A DNA stretch of 64,000 nt from Capitulum mitella (lineage: Eukaryota; Arthropoda; Thecostraca; Pollicipedomorpha; Pollicipedidae). The notes beneath the pieces are model-generated. The model was given only the letters and a program-made list of their open reading frames with translations, was not told the origin of the DNA and made no database searches. Both the position numbers and the translations under genes were made by a program. This document shows, piece by piece, positions 35,701 to 44,581 of the stretch. Position 1 is the stretch's first letter; the number at the start of each line of letters is the position of its first letter. The stretch spans positions 19,282,733-19,346,732 of the forward strand of contig CP099839.1 of NCBI GenBank assembly GCA_030062745.1, given 5' to 3'.

Positions 35701-37799
35701 ACAAGAGTTCGTTAACTTGTCGCACAGTACCACACGACAGCGGGCAGCGGCGAAGGCCCAGGTGGCCACATGACCTGCTCGTACCAGTCGGCGGTCGGTT
35801 GGCCCAGCGGTCAGTTGCCTCGGTGGTCAGTCCCAGGCTGGCAGTAACTGAGTATTTTTGCCGTTTTTGAACAAGGAAGCTATAGTTTAACAATCGATAA
35901 TTATTGTCGGAAAATAGCAATGAAAAGTCGTCGATCAGAATAACGGGGGGGGGGGGAATCCGTTGAGAAACTGACATTTCGGGAAAGGCTAGATTGTCGG
36001 AAACTCGGTTGGGCCCCTCTAGTCGGTTACACAAAACGACACCCCTGGAACCGGCACGATGTCCAGACAATGAAAGCCATGGTGGAAAATGCCACATTTC
36101 TGCATCGTTCCAAGGTCGAACATTTCCGTTGACAGAAGTGCGGGAATTCCCGATCTCCGTGTAACACTCGCCGTAGAAACTGACATCAGATCAGGGACTG
36201 ATATTAGGAGTGGAAGACTTTTTGTTTTGTCACGTTTGATTGAAGAGGGTATTGAGCACAATAACGGATGTGCTGCGTGGCATCAGCGAAATGAACGTTT
36301 CATAGTTTTTGTGACAGGTTTAAACGATGGCATTTATTTTTTGTTGTGAAGCACTATTTTTCCCAAGGCCCTGATTTTTTACATGCTGTGAGAACCAGAA
36401 AACGACTTTGGTTTTACAGGAGAGTATCAGGGACTCAAAATTCGCGGAAAGATTGATGCTTGGGCCAGGCCAGGTCTCTCCCGTTTTACTCTTCCCTGTC
36501 CCTTCCCCCGCGATTCAGAAGAGTTTTGACGGAGCCCTGATCTCTGGCGAGATTGCTATGCTCCCGTTTGATGCCGACTTCGTGTTGCTCGAGGTCGTGA
36601 ATGTTGTCTGACTTCGTTCTCTCAGTCACTGAGACTCGATGAATTTTCTGAGTACGGTGGCCGATGCCTTTTGGCTGCTGAATTCTTCTCAAGGTATTGT
36701 TTTGTGTGCGTGCTGTTGGTTGGTTTTACTGGGAGAGACAGTCGCAGTCTTGCGAAGTATTTTGCTTGTTCACAGGTGCCACGTATCATTTTCGATCCCC
36801 CAGTCGTACCATCATCTTTCCAGCGGTCGTCCGTAGCCCCCCGGGTATCTTACCGAACCGCCTTAGTGCCTCATCAGAGCATCCATATGCTCGGTGGGGT
36901 ATGTCGATTGGGACTGATGCCATTCTCTGTCGCTCCGGTTGCCCCGCCACCTGCCGCCGTGTCCGTCGCGCCGTCTGCTATCCCGGGCGTCGTCTGGCTT
37001 CAGACGTGCCGGCGTCGGGCATGTACTTCGGCTCGTACGAGGTTCTGCAGCGCATGATGACGCCGGCCAACCAGTCGCGCTCCGACCTCGGCCCGATGAG
37101 GACGCTGGCGGCCGGCGGCGTGGCCGGCATGCTCAACTGGGCCGTGGCCATCGCGCCGGACGTGCTCAAGAGCCGGCTGCAGACGGGTGAGTCCGCCCCG
37201 CCCGCGCCACCTTCTGGTGTGCTGTCCGGGCAGGTCACTGACCTGGAGGGTGGGAGGACCTGAATTGCGTTGCCTCGTGTTGGGCAGGGGTTGGAACGAC
37301 TCCCAGTGGATTCTTGAGATGCATATTCTGCGACATAGTTCCCGATATGAATCCGTTTTTTCACCGATTCAACCTCTCAGCCTTTCGGCTTTCAACATTG
37401 ATCCGAAAAATTTGAATTGATGAACTGTGCTGAACACAAGCGTGCGTCCGTGCATCGGTCTATTGAAGTGGCCAGCATCGGAGACAGGCGAGCGGTGCCA
37501 GTTGCGGCGGCCAGGTGTCGGGCCGGGCCGGGCCGGGCGGCCAGCCGCTGCCTCCGTGTCCGTGGCGGCCCCCACTCGAGCCCGCTCTGACGCCGCCGTT
37601 CTCCGCCGCAGCGCCGGAGGGCACCTACCCGCGCGGCATCCGTGACGTGTTCGTGGAAATGATGCGCCACGAGGGGCCGCGCGCCCTGTTCCGAGGCCTG
37701 GCTCCGGTCATGATCCGCGCCTTCCCGGCCAACGCCGCCTGCTTCCTCGGCTACGAGGTGGCGCTCAAAGGCCTGAACATGGTGGCGCCCGGCCTGTGA
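11431..37799 (+). CDS. SLC25A20: Mitochondrial carnitine/acylcarnitine carrier (SLC25A20/colt), alternative first exons
   Basis: This inner-membrane carrier exchanges acylcarnitine for carnitine for fatty-acid oxidation. Coding exons are 1a 11431-11529 or 1b 18093-18188, then 22313-22427, 26496-26692, 27595-27715, 37004-37186 and 37612-37799. All junctions are GT/AG and phases agree (0, 1, 0, 1, 1). The protein is 300 residues with exon 1a and 299 with 1b, the family length. All three solute-carrier signatures are present: PLDTIK, PGERIK and PDVLKSR. Carnitine-carrier blocks such as [30 protein letters not shown] and [12 protein letters not shown] identify it. Both first exons end in PLDTIK in phase 0 and are mutually exclusive N-termini. 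Exon 1b resembles colt and human SLC25A20 best. The intron between exons 4 and 5 (9.3 kb) hosts a gene on the other strand. Confidence 0.93.
11512..11760 (+). repeat. Tandem repeat seeded by the exon 1a splice donor
   Basis: The last exon bases and donor, ACCATCAAG|GTACG, recur downstream in degenerate form. Copies are near 11560 (GCCACGAAG), 11595 and 11630 (both ACCATCAAG), 11657 (ACCATCAG), 11715 (GCCATCATG) and 11740 (ATCATCAAG). The first spacings are 35-39 bp, and intervening words such as GACTC.ATTCTCATTGTT are also shared. Later copies lack a GT after AAG. Confidence 0.65.
12972..13252 (+). mobile_element. Small inverted-repeat element (family C, copy C1)
   Basis: The ends CAGGGACGTAGCCAAGG and CTGGCTACGTGCCTCC are inverted terminal repeats. 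It is about 280 bp and non-coding. Confidence 0.55.
13695..15065 (+). mobile_element. piggyBac-type MITE family B, old copy B2, split by a nested copy
   Basis: It is collinear with 15548-16758 but much more diverged. It shares GAGATCTCGAGAA, the GGCATGAATCGGGAG block, the GTGACCT-rich core and CCTGAGGTACCTCCCAAAAA. The match stops at 14487 and resumes after 14825, with copy B3 between. Confidence 0.6.
14488..14824 (+). mobile_element. piggyBac-type MITE family B, internally deleted copy B3 (nested)
   Basis: It starts TTAACCCTATTCCCGG and ends CCGGGAATTGGGG, with the right TTAA decayed. It keeps only the two ends of the long form: left end to CGCAACAAA, then a direct jump to CAGGCCAAAAATGGCCTGAG. 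It sits at a TTAA-like site inside B2. Confidence 0.65.
15548..16758 (+). mobile_element. piggyBac-type MITE family B, full-length copy B4
   Basis: It is flanked by TTAA at both ends (15548 and 16755). The terminal repeats are TTAATCCTATTCCCGG and CCGAGACTAGGGTTAA. A TTAA target duplication with ends beginning CC is the piggyBac hallmark. Length is 1.2 kb and no transposase frame is visible. A 185-codon open frame overlaps its left part by chance. Confidence 0.7.
17382..17636 (+). mobile_element. Small inverted-repeat element (family C, copy C2)
   Basis: The ends CAAGGGCGGATCCAGACC and CCAGGATCCGTCAGTGGG are related inverted repeats. The flanks share GGGCCTG, a possible 7-8 bp target duplication as in hAT-type elements. 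Confidence 0.5.
18093..18188 (+). CDS. SLC25A20: SLC25A20 alternative first exon 1b (canonical)
   Basis: The start is the ATG at 18093 and the donor is GTAGGT at 18189. It encodes 32 residues beginning [18 protein letters not shown] and ending GHPLDTIK, keeping the conserved His. It is closer than 1a to Drosophila and human N-termini (the PVK/PLK and GGFGG blocks). Confidence 0.88.
18189..22312 (+). other. SLC25A20 intron before exon 2, CpG-depleted
   Basis: The intron is AT-rich with very few CpG from about 18190 to 21640, after which CpG returns. I see no coding similarity. It contains the telomere-like repeat at 18896-18966. Confidence 0.55.
18896..18966 (+). repeat. Degenerate TTAGG-type telomere-like repeats
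   Basis: Several CCTAA/ACCTAACC words occur in a row (ACCTAACCTAAT, CTAACCTAACGTAACCTAACC, CCTAACC). This is the C-rich strand of the arthropod telomere repeat TTAGG, with insertions and substitutions. Confidence 0.6.
22313..22427 (+). CDS. SLC25A20: SLC25A20 exon 2 (first matrix loop)
   Basis: The acceptor is TTCTTGTTACAG and the donor GTAAGC at 22428. It encodes [19 protein letters not shown] and continues through the matrix helix to GLYKG, ending in phase 1. An 11-bp inverted repeat (CAACTCGCAAG / CTTGCGAGTTG) lies about 28-63 bp after the donor. Confidence 0.92.
22428..26495 (+). other. SLC25A20 intron 2-3
   Basis: No gene is seen in this 4.1-kb intron. Short open frames overlap without family similarity. 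Its last 150 bases hold repeats related to the exon 3 acceptor. Confidence 0.45.
26345..26505 (+). repeat. Degenerate tandem repeat over the exon 3 acceptor
   Basis: GAACATGATG or CATAATGG words recur at 26350, 26387, 26424 and 26472, about 37-48 bp apart. The first copy includes GTTGTCAGGTATCATG, which parallels the real junction CGTCGCCAG|GTATGGCC at 26495. Confidence 0.45.
26496..26692 (+). CDS. SLC25A20: SLC25A20 exon 3 (helices 2-3, second signature)
   Basis: The acceptor is CTCGTCGCCAG and the donor GTAACC at 26693. It encodes [18 protein letters not shown], the loop, [16 protein letters not shown] and ends in phase 0. The intron just upstream contains degenerate tandem copies of its acceptor region. 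Confidence 0.92.
27373..27477 (+). ncRNA. Long intronic hairpin, small-RNA precursor candidate
   Basis: 27376-27418 and 27432-27474 are inverted partners. I count 43 aligned positions with four mismatches (arm positions 6, 15, 28 and 41) and two G-U pairs, around a 13-nt loop. It lies in the SLC25A20 intron between exons 3 and 4, in the sense direction. The stem is longer than most animal pre-miRNAs, so it could equally be a foldback DNA insertion. No expression evidence is available. Confidence 0.4.
27595..27715 (+). CDS. SLC25A20: SLC25A20 exon 4
   Basis: The acceptor is CCGTTCGCAG and the donor GTGAGA at 27716. It encodes [19 protein letters not shown] and [15 protein letters not shown], the second matrix helix and the start of helix 4, ending in phase 1. 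Confidence 0.92.
27895..27900 (-). terminator. Possible polyadenylation signal of the LRR gene
   Basis: AATAAA on the minus strand, about 475 bases after the stop. It is the first AATAAA I found downstream. Confidence 0.3.
28375..28929 (-). CDS. LRR gene exon 5 (C-terminal cap and acidic tail)
   Basis: The acceptor CTTCGCCCGCAG precedes 28929 and the stop is TGA at 28377-28375. It encodes 184 residues. The first third has four Cys that can complete the cap (TVCRW, RVCEH, PRCHT, LRCHT). The rest is acidic with Tyr, then a basic helix-like end. Confidence 0.8.
   Translation of the reverse strand, partial: ARRSWATVCRWDSSAASGRVCEHEHRQHLSYDARLEPRCHTPPQYRHWGLYEVLQRELRCHTAAPPPPVARSAQYLPDVDDAEYQMIVADDDAVLLDDSEDYGDHEAAAAAGWADEERALAQYSADDYDYVANDPASAAAAEAATTSTEGYATISPELFAKLSKKAQKLELERMNPKFRKHYNL
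28375..34647 (-). CDS. Secreted leucine-rich-repeat protein, five exons, nested in the SLC25A20 intron
   Basis: Exons are 34647-34582, 33118-32954, 31247-31122, 30755-29421 and 28929-28375, all joined in phase 0, giving 748 residues. Exon 1 is a signal peptide (MAAPTA, then a Leu/Ala core). Exon 2 has an N-terminal LRR cap, CPAVCTC. Exon 4 carries about eleven LRRs, such as [11 protein letters not shown] and [11 protein letters not shown], and the first Cys pair of a C-terminal cap (NPWDCNCHL). Exon 5 finishes the cap and adds an acidic tail of about 120 residues rich in Asp, Glu, Ala and Tyr, ending HYNL. There is no membrane segment, so a secreted or matrix protein is likely. It resembles IGFALS- and chaoptin-type LRR proteins, but I cannot assign an ortholog. 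The Tyr residues in acidic context (DAEY, SEDY, DDYDY) could be sulfated, as in some matrix LRR proteins. Confidence 0.8.
29421..30755 (-). CDS. LRR gene exon 4 (leucine-rich repeats)
   Basis: The acceptor TTCCGTTCCAG and donor GTCAGT frame 445 codons. LRR units of about 24 residues run through the last two thirds, with consensus LxxLxLxxNxL seen in [22 protein letters not shown] and [11 protein letters not shown]. It ends in [13 protein letters not shown], the first half of an LRRCT cap. Confidence 0.85.
30985..31135 (-). repeat. Tandem repeat seeded by the LRR exon 3 donor
   Basis: The donor sequence GTCAGTCCTG occurs at the true junction (31121) and twice more downstream on the minus strand. 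The unit, roughly 65 bp, also contains GGTCAACAGTCGGCCGACGC. The first two units are nearly identical. Confidence 0.75.
31122..31247 (-). CDS. LRR gene exon 3
   Basis: The acceptor CGTCGGTCAG and donor GTCAGT give 42 residues ([10 protein letters not shown] through [18 protein letters not shown] to PADTQ) in phase 0. The intron directly after the donor repeats this donor region. Confidence 0.65.
32640..32722. repeat. (TTA)n trinucleotide microsatellite
   Basis: About 27 TTA/TTG triplets. It gives a poly-Asn open frame on the minus strand that is not a gene. Confidence 0.95.
32954..33118 (-). CDS. LRR gene exon 2 (N-terminal cap)
   Basis: The acceptor CTGCCTCCGACAG precedes 33118 and the donor GTATGT starts at 32953. 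It encodes 55 residues including [13 protein letters not shown], the Cys pattern of an LRRNT cap. An in-frame stop lies upstream of the acceptor, so the exon cannot extend much further. Confidence 0.65.
34582..34647 (-). CDS. LRR gene exon 1 (signal peptide)
   Basis: The ATG at 34647 has GCCATGG context and the donor GTGAGC starts at 34581. It gives 22 residues ending SVPVS with a hydrophobic Leu run. The frame is open upstream with other Met codons, but this start gives a standard signal peptide. The link to the later exons rests on phase 0 and function. Confidence 0.55.
35870..36053 (-). mobile_element. MITE family A, copy A4 (fragment)
   Basis: It contains AATCCGTTGAGAAACTGACA and ends ACGACACCCCTGG, matching the terminal repeat of copies A2 and A5. 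Confidence 0.5.
37004..37186 (+). CDS. SLC25A20: SLC25A20 exon 5 (helices 4-5, third signature)
   Basis: The acceptor is TCTGGCTTCAG and the donor GTGAGT at 37187. It encodes [36 protein letters not shown] and KSRLQT, ending in phase 1. It lies after the nested LRR gene. Confidence 0.92.
37187..37611 (+). other. SLC25A20 intron 5-6
   Basis: A 425-bp intron with a GGGCC-rich stretch near 37515-37530. Nothing else is seen. Confidence 0.8.
37612..37799 (+). CDS. SLC25A20: SLC25A20 exon 6 (helix 6 and stop)
   Basis: The acceptor is TCTCCGCCGCAG. It encodes [14 protein letters not shown], the last matrix helix and [17 protein letters not shown], and ends at TGA 37797-37799. I found no AATAAA in the next 400 bases. 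Confidence 0.92.
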
Positions 37800-40700
37800 G
37801 CGCCGCCGGCGCCGTAGTGAGAGCGGCGCCGGCCCACCGTCCCGCCGGCGGGCGCGGCGCCGAGCTTAGACCAGGCTTGCCCACATGTACAGGGGTGAGG
37901 TGACCGGTGACCTGCTGCTGGTCCCGGGCAGGGCAGGGTCGGACGCCCGTGTCCTGCGCACGCGACGTCGACGCCGCCTGGTGGTGGATCTTCTTCGGCG
38001 GCGGGAGATGGGTTCGGAGCGCTCTGCGGCGCGTAACTCGCGCCGAGCATTGTTTTTGAATATATCCTATTGCGTTCGTGCATGCGGCCTGGCCGTGACC
38101 CCACGCTCCGTACAAAATTTTTTGATGCTTTCGTCTCGATCTTTTCGACATCTGTTGTCGCATCGTCAACTTCAAGGCTGAAATATTTTGGGACAGATGG
38201 GAAGACGTCTTCCTTACTGTTTATTTACGACTTCCGCGATTTCCGCGAGATCCAGGACATGCGAAGTTAGATACAGGGGACATACTGTGGGCCGTCTAAT
38301 GTAAGGTTGTACTTTGTGTCCGTGAACTTGTACGCAATTTTGAACGTCCATCGCGAGCTTAATGTTAGATTCAGAACTTTGGCCAAATATTGATTTGCCA
38401 TTTGTGGATTAAGTGCTGCCCACCTTAGTGTGGGAATTTCAAAAGCCATTTACTTGTTTAGTTACCTGATTACTTCGTGAATTACTTGCTGGTTGGATGG
38501 TATCTTTGTATGGTATGAAGCAGACATTTTCTTCGCTAATTGGTTTGGTCCGGCGGAAAACTCTCACGCTGCTCGGACACTGACGCCGTGTACCGTGGGT
38601 CCCCGTGTTTCTGGCGAGGATCATGCCGACTGTGTGGCGGTCGCCTGATTACCGGACGAGCCGTCTCGCCCGGCGTCCCCGTCACTCACTGTCCCGTACA
38701 CTGCGTCCCTGAGTGGTCCTCCGGCGTCCCTGGTCACCTGATGTCCCTGATTACCCGGCGTCGTTCTCACCGGGCGTTCCTGATCACCCGTCACTGCTCT
38801 CTGCACGATGTCCAGGCACCGCCAGAGGCTGTTACCACCGCCTGCGCAGTATCAGGCCCAGCAATGGGTGTCACCGCTGTCTGCCCAGTACCCGGCAGTG
38901 GGTTCCCCTGTTGCGGGGCATCTCTCTGGTCCTGGTCCTCCACACACCGCCTGCACGATTGAGCCCGTCACTCGTCCATGCATGCACGCGTGCTCAGCAG
39001 TTCACACGTGCACATCACTGCACTCGTCGGTCCACTGCCTTAGTAAGTAAACGTATCGGCGGTTAGTACCGTCCCTCTTCTGCAGCACGAGCACCGTTGT
39101 CCGCACGTGGGGAGAAGCGCGCCGTGGTCGAAAGACCTTGACGCTGGTAATGCGTTCCGCCGTACTGCAGGACCCAGCCGTAATATACAGGGTCTATTGC
39201 TGTCTTGCCAGAGTGTGCGACGAGCATGCACAGCCGTTAAACTGGATGGGGTTTCCAAACCACTGGCCTTGTATGCTGGGAAGCCATTACGCCCAGCTTG
39301 TAGACACTCCTGGCCAGCAACAACGAATCCCGCAGTTGTGGCGGGCGATGTCTCGATGAGTGCGATGTGAGCCAGTGCTTTGGAATTTCACGGAAACCGT
39401 GTGTTGGATTTCTAGCTCTTGTTTAAATGTCGCGCGTTAGGCAATGGTGCAGTCCAGCGTCATTTGCGGAAGGGAAACGTCCTTGCAGCGATGAGTGCTT
39501 TTTAGACCCGACTGCACCTTTGGAAGTTGTTTTCAAACTGTTAATTACCTGTCAGCGCTTGGCGACTCCGTCAAGTTCTTTACGAACTGAAAAAGTGGCC
39601 TGTTTTCTCCTGCGCTCCACGTACATTGTCATCGTCCGACTTCCCACCAAAAAAGTGCCGCCGACAAGTAGGGTGACCGGTGTCGGTCACGGCGTGTCGC
39701 TGGTGCCGTTTTCCTCACAGACGTTAATGAGTCGATTATTTGGAATGACAAAGGACGCAAAACCGTGCTGACGTCGGCCCCATTTAGGGCAGCACGTGAT
39801 ATGACTGTCGCTGGACGAGTGGTGATATGGCTGTCAAAACACTGGAGCAGTTACAAGAAGGGGAGAACAGAGGCGTACAGCACAGGCGCGGGAGGTGTAT
39901 AATAGCCGTTACGCTACCGGCACGGCGTCACCACAGCGGTGGGCGCGATGGCGATCTGGGTGTCAGTTGTATCTCGGGGGCCTGTATTGTTGCCTGTATT
40001 CGACCACGCGGAGTGCTGTGTCAGGACTGTTCTCTGCAGAAAGGCCGTTTGCGCGGCGGGCAGACGATATCGTGTTACGCGCCGCGCCTTCGACTGACAT
40101 TACGCTTCCTGGAGGTATATGAACGAATGGCGCATGTAGCGAGATGACGAAGTGCGTATTGGGAGACAGTATGTTCGGTGTCCGCGGTCGTGTGGGTCAA
40201 ATACAAATAGCCGCGTTTATCGCCGCCGTATTCGTTTGACTTGGAACAGTGGCTCGCCTGGTCGTGCAACAGTAGCACGCGCCCGAAACAAAACGTCCGA
40301 GACGAATCGCAGCCGGCGGCACGTGTCGAGACACTGAGGCTCGGTGCCCTGCGCGTGGGATACACGGCCGACACTGCGCGAGGCCGGATCCTGTCCTCCG
40401 GTCTCGACGGCCGGAATAACACCGCCCCCTCAAGACGGTTGTTTTTTTCTTTTCGTTTCGCCATTTTTTTTGCGGCAGGACGTACGGCGCTCCCACAGGT
40501 TGGTCCGCAGCAGTCCTTGTTCGGTTGATCCCACGGTTGCTCGGAGGGTCAGCGGTAATCGTTGCACATGTCGGGAGAATCGCCGTTTAGAGGGGTACAG
40601 CTGGCACAGCTACAGGGATTGAAGTATGCTACGTCCGGCCAAGTGTCCGGTTTACCGTGAAGTATTTCGAAACCCGTTCTGCCATGGATGTTTTGCCATT

Positions 40701-41004
40701 GCCATTGCGGAACATGTTAATCTCTGAGTATAATAAAAGTCTGACAGTCTTGCTACTTGGAATTCGAATGGCTCAGCCTGCGTTGTTGCTGACATGCCTC
40801 CAGACGCGCTATGCAAATACAATGTTTTTACACGCCGAGTGTTTTAGGGAACATTGTGTTGTGTCATCAGTTTCCCAAAGCAGGCAACGTAACGAAGCTC
40901 TGTGTCATACACATCATTTATTCACTGAGTGCTCCGTTCCGCTTTCATAGGTTGAGCAACATCGACAAGAACTCAGCTGAGACAGACTGCGTCTCGCTTC
41001 AGAG
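37800..41004. other. Intergenic region after SLC25A20
   Basis: It includes the SLC25A20 3' UTR. 38610-38830 has loosely repeated CCGGCGTCCCTGATCACC-like words. The rest shows only short overlapping open frames with no recognised family. Confidence 0.5.
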
Positions 41005-41560
41005 GTGATCCCTGGTCCGCACCGTGCTGTGTCAGTGCTGACCCCTGGTCCGCGCCGTGTTGTGTTCGTGGTGACCCCTGGTCCGTGCCGTCTCCCGTTA
41101 ATGGTGACCCCTGGTCCGTGCCGTCTCCCGTTAGTGCTGGCCCCTGGTCCGCGACATCCCCCATTAATGCTGGCCCCTGGTCCGCGACGTCTCCTGTTGG
41201 TGCTGGCCCCTGGTCTGCGACGTCTCCCGTTAGTGCTGGCCCCTGGTCCGTGCCGTCTCCCGTTGGTGCTGGCCCCTGGTCCGCGACGTCTCCCGTTAGT
41301 GCTGGCCCCTGGTCCGCGACGTCTCCTGCTAGTGCTGGCCCCTGGTCCGCGACGTCTCCCGTTAGTGCTGGCCCCTGGTCCGCGACGTCTCCCGTTAGTG
41401 CTGGCCCCTGGTCCGTGCCGTCTCCCGTTGGTGCTGGCCCCTGGTCCGCGACGTCTCCCGTTAGTGCTGGCCCCTGGTCCGCGACGTCTCCCGTTAGTGC
41501 TGGCCCCTGGTCCGCGACGTCTCCCGTTAGTGCTGGCCCCTGGTCCGCGACGGCGCGTTT
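41005..41560. repeat. 33-bp minisatellite, about 17 copies
   Basis: The unit is GTGCTGGCCCCTGGTCCGCG followed by ACGTCTCCCGTTA. Because 33 is a multiple of three, frames stay open on both strands and give 11-residue repeats (ADQGPALTGDV on the minus strand). The first units at the left are more diverged. It ends about 280 bases before the start codon of the membrane-protein gene. Confidence 0.92.
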
Positions 41561-41842
41561 TTCGGTGCCGCGCGGCCCCGGCCGGAGTTGATAAGCCGAT
41601 AAGCCGGCAGCGAGCGGCGGCGTTTCGACATCCGGCACCTGCAGCTCGACGCGCCGCTGCAAACGGCCGTCACAGCCGATCCTGTCGCGCCGCCCGCTCG
41701 GTCGCATGGACGGCGCCCCCTCCCCCCCCCCACCGTGCATCGATCGGCGTGTGTGTGTGAGGCTGCACTGCCGGGGCGGGCTCAGTTGGCGTCCGACCCG
41801 CGCCGGCCGCGTGTGTGTGGCTCTGTCGTCGGACCGGCGGCC

Positions 41843-42642
41843 ATGGTGCCGGCCGGAGCCGCGTGCTGGGCCGCGGCCGGCCGTGCCGCCGCGCTGCTGA
41901 CGCTCGGCCGTGGTCCGGAGCCGGCCCTGCTGCTGCTAATGGTCGCCGCCAGCGGCTGGGCTGGCCGCCGGCTGCCGTTAGCGGGCGCCGGCCTCCGGTT
42001 GGCCGCCGCCGCCCTGCTGCTGGCTCCCGTCTGGACGGCTGTGACGCGCCTGCTGCTCGCCAACCTGGCCCTGGTGCTGGCCAGTCGCCGGCTTGGCTCG
42101 CGCCACTGGACGCCGCTCAGCCTGTTGCTTGCGGCCGCCGAGTGCTGGCGGGTCTGCGCGCTGGTGCCGCTGGTGCCGGCAGCGGTGTTCCTCGTCTGGG
42201 CGGGCCGCCTGGTGGAGCTGTGCGCCGACTTCCGACGGGCGGCTGCCGCGGCGCCGGACGGCCTGCCCGGCGCGCCGGCCGCCCGTCCGTCCATCCGGCG
42301 CCTGGTCTGGTGCTCTTTCGGCGCCTGCGACCACCCGACCGGCGTCGGCCACCACGTGACTGGACTTTCAGCCGACGCCGGCCTGCTGTTGCCGGCCGGA
42401 CCGGCAGGGCCGCCGCAGCGGGCCCCCTCTGACAGCGCCCTCTGGCTGTCTGTGGCGGCTGTTCCCTGCCTGCTGGTGGCGCGGAGCCTCTGCGAGTGCG
42501 CGCTGCCCTGGGACGCCATGGCGTTCCACTCGCGAGGCGTCGGCACGCAGCTGGTTCAGCTAGCAGCCATGTGGGCAGGCTTCGAAACGCTGTGGCTTGG
42601 TCTACTCATCGCCGTCCAAGTGGCAACGCAACTACTCATTAG
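41843..42642 (+). CDS. Membrane protein exon 1
   Basis: It encodes 266 residues from MVPAGAACWAAAG to VQVATQLLI. Hydrophobic stretches include LRLAAAALLLAPVW, PLSLLLAAAE, LVPAAVFLVWAG and FETLWLGLLIAVQ. A cytosolic or lumenal loop has SIRRLVWCSFGACDHPTG. Codon use is strongly GC-rich, as in neighbouring real exons. Confidence 0.65.
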
Positions 42643-44292
42643 GTGGGGGCGAAACCTTTCCCTTTGTCCGTCGGTCTCATCTGCCGTATCATTTTGTCTT
42701 ACGCTCTCTTGATGTAAAGTCAAATCGGGTTGTAAACTCGTGCGTGGCTCAGTGAATCGCGATGCTCACCGGATTGTGTCTGAATTGTTTTTTTTTTAAT
42801 GTTAAGCCCCCATTTTGCAGCGTTCATCCGCTCCCAGTCAACAGCCGGCATTGTTTGAGACCCGCTATATTTGGAGTTGTACCGCGCACGCAGCCTAAAG
42901 GAATGGGGCAGAGTGAACACGGCGTACACGAGCCTGCGGCTGCGAAGACATTTCAAAGAGGGCCAGGGGCCCTCGGTCTGTCACTGAACCCTTTGAAATT
43001 CGGCGACCCCAATGGGGTCGTAACAGCCGCAGAAACGCCTGACTTCCAGTGGGTCTCCAAATACACAGAGGGTCATCAAATGCCCCAGTCTGAAGACGAA
43101 GAAGTCGAGAAGACGAGACGAGAGACGAGACGTCAGACGAGAAGTCTGAAGACCTCCAAATATGTAGACAGAGTTCTGGGGAGGGGGTCCAGGTGCCCTT
43201 GGTGTAAATGCGGACCTTTCAAAAGTCAGGGGCCCAATGGGCCCCAATACCTTAAGCAGCCACAGGGACCCCGTCCTTCCACTGCGTAGCCAGATACACA
43301 AGAATCCCTGTCCTTGGTAGGACAGGGATACTCCGCAGTACCCAGTACATACCCGGAGTCTACGGGCCTGTCAATAGCTCCTAATGTCTCCTGTCTCCTA
43401 GTGTCACCTGGCAGTGGCTCCAGTGGCTCCTAATGAGTATCGCTGGAATTCAGCAGCCATAGGGGCTCCTCAGTTTCAGTAATGACCCAAACACATAGGG
43501 CCCCTAGGCCTAGCCAGGGGCCTCGGCTACCTTCACATCTGCCAATTACACCCAAAGCTCCTGATCAGGTCCAGGCGCCCTTGGTGTGTACAGGGGCCAT
43601 TCGAAAGCCAAGGGCACCAATGGACCTTTTGTATCAGTCACAGGGGCCCCTGACTTCCAATGGACCCCCCCCCCGATACACTGGGGCCCTGCAGTGGCGT
43701 GCCCCGGATTCCGTCCAGGAGGGGGTCAGTCAAATGTGGTCAAGAGGGGCCCTTTCGGGCTAGGAGCCCTCTTCCTGCCTTGGGGACCCCGTTTTTTTTT
43801 TAACTTCTGGAACTTTTTACGCTCGGATTCCTATTTTGATATCTCGGGAGCCAGCAGCATACCCAGGATTTCGTCCAGGAGGGGGCAAAGGGGGCCATTT
43901 CAACCAAAGAGGCCCAAGGCGGCTTACTGGGTCCTATTTTTGGATTTGGGGCCTTCTTTGGGCTCGAGGTACTATTCGCTTGTCTCGGAGGCCCGTTTTG
44001 ACGTCTTGAGAGACCTACGGTTGCCTTGACCTGCCAGAAAGTAGTGGAGCCTTCGGCCTCAGGGGGCTTCCGTCATCTGCAGCAGGGGTGTTGATCTGTA
44101 TTTTTTGTAGAGGGCCCTGGCCTACCCAATGTTGATTCGAGACCGCCCATGGTGGTTTTGCCCCGCCCAATATTTTCCGCCGGTTTTAAGGAGAAATGGG
44201 TAGTAATCACGAAAAGAACGACCGCAACAGATAAGAGATAAGCAGAAAATATAGAACGAAGTCTAAAGCGATATATCTATCCATCTTTCTAT

Positions 44293-44341
<49 letters not shown>

Positions 44342-44480
44342 CAGACTATATATATATATATATATATATATACTTACCTCCCCCCAATGCGGATTTCTCA
44401 GCGGATGTAGCCCACTTTACTTTCACCAATGGAAATTTATAAGTTTTCTGTTATTATTTTTCAAATAAAAATTGCATTTA

Positions 44481-44525
<45 letters not shown>

Positions 44526-44536
44526 GACTATATATG

Positions 44537-44581
<45 letters not shown>

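Larger units (their letters stand above)
27716..37003 (+). other. SLC25A20 intron 4-5 hosting a nested gene
   Basis: This 9.3-kb intron holds all five exons of the LRR gene on the minus strand. Beyond those exons: 31278-31380 has G-rich tracts and a GGCGTAGAAAGG small-element end, 32640-32722 has a TTA microsatellite, 35870-36053 has a MITE fragment, and 36060-37003 shows nothing recognisable. Confidence 0.6.

Noticed and set aside
40973..41740. 255-codon repetitive frame on the minus strand (ADQGPALTGDV repeats)
   Set aside because: A 33-bp repeat keeps every stop-free frame open on both strands. No start context, splice or family evidence supports a gene.
41735..41842. Upstream ATG for the membrane protein
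   Set aside because: The ATG at 41843 has a far better initiation context and starts the hydrophobic protein without an odd N-terminal extension.
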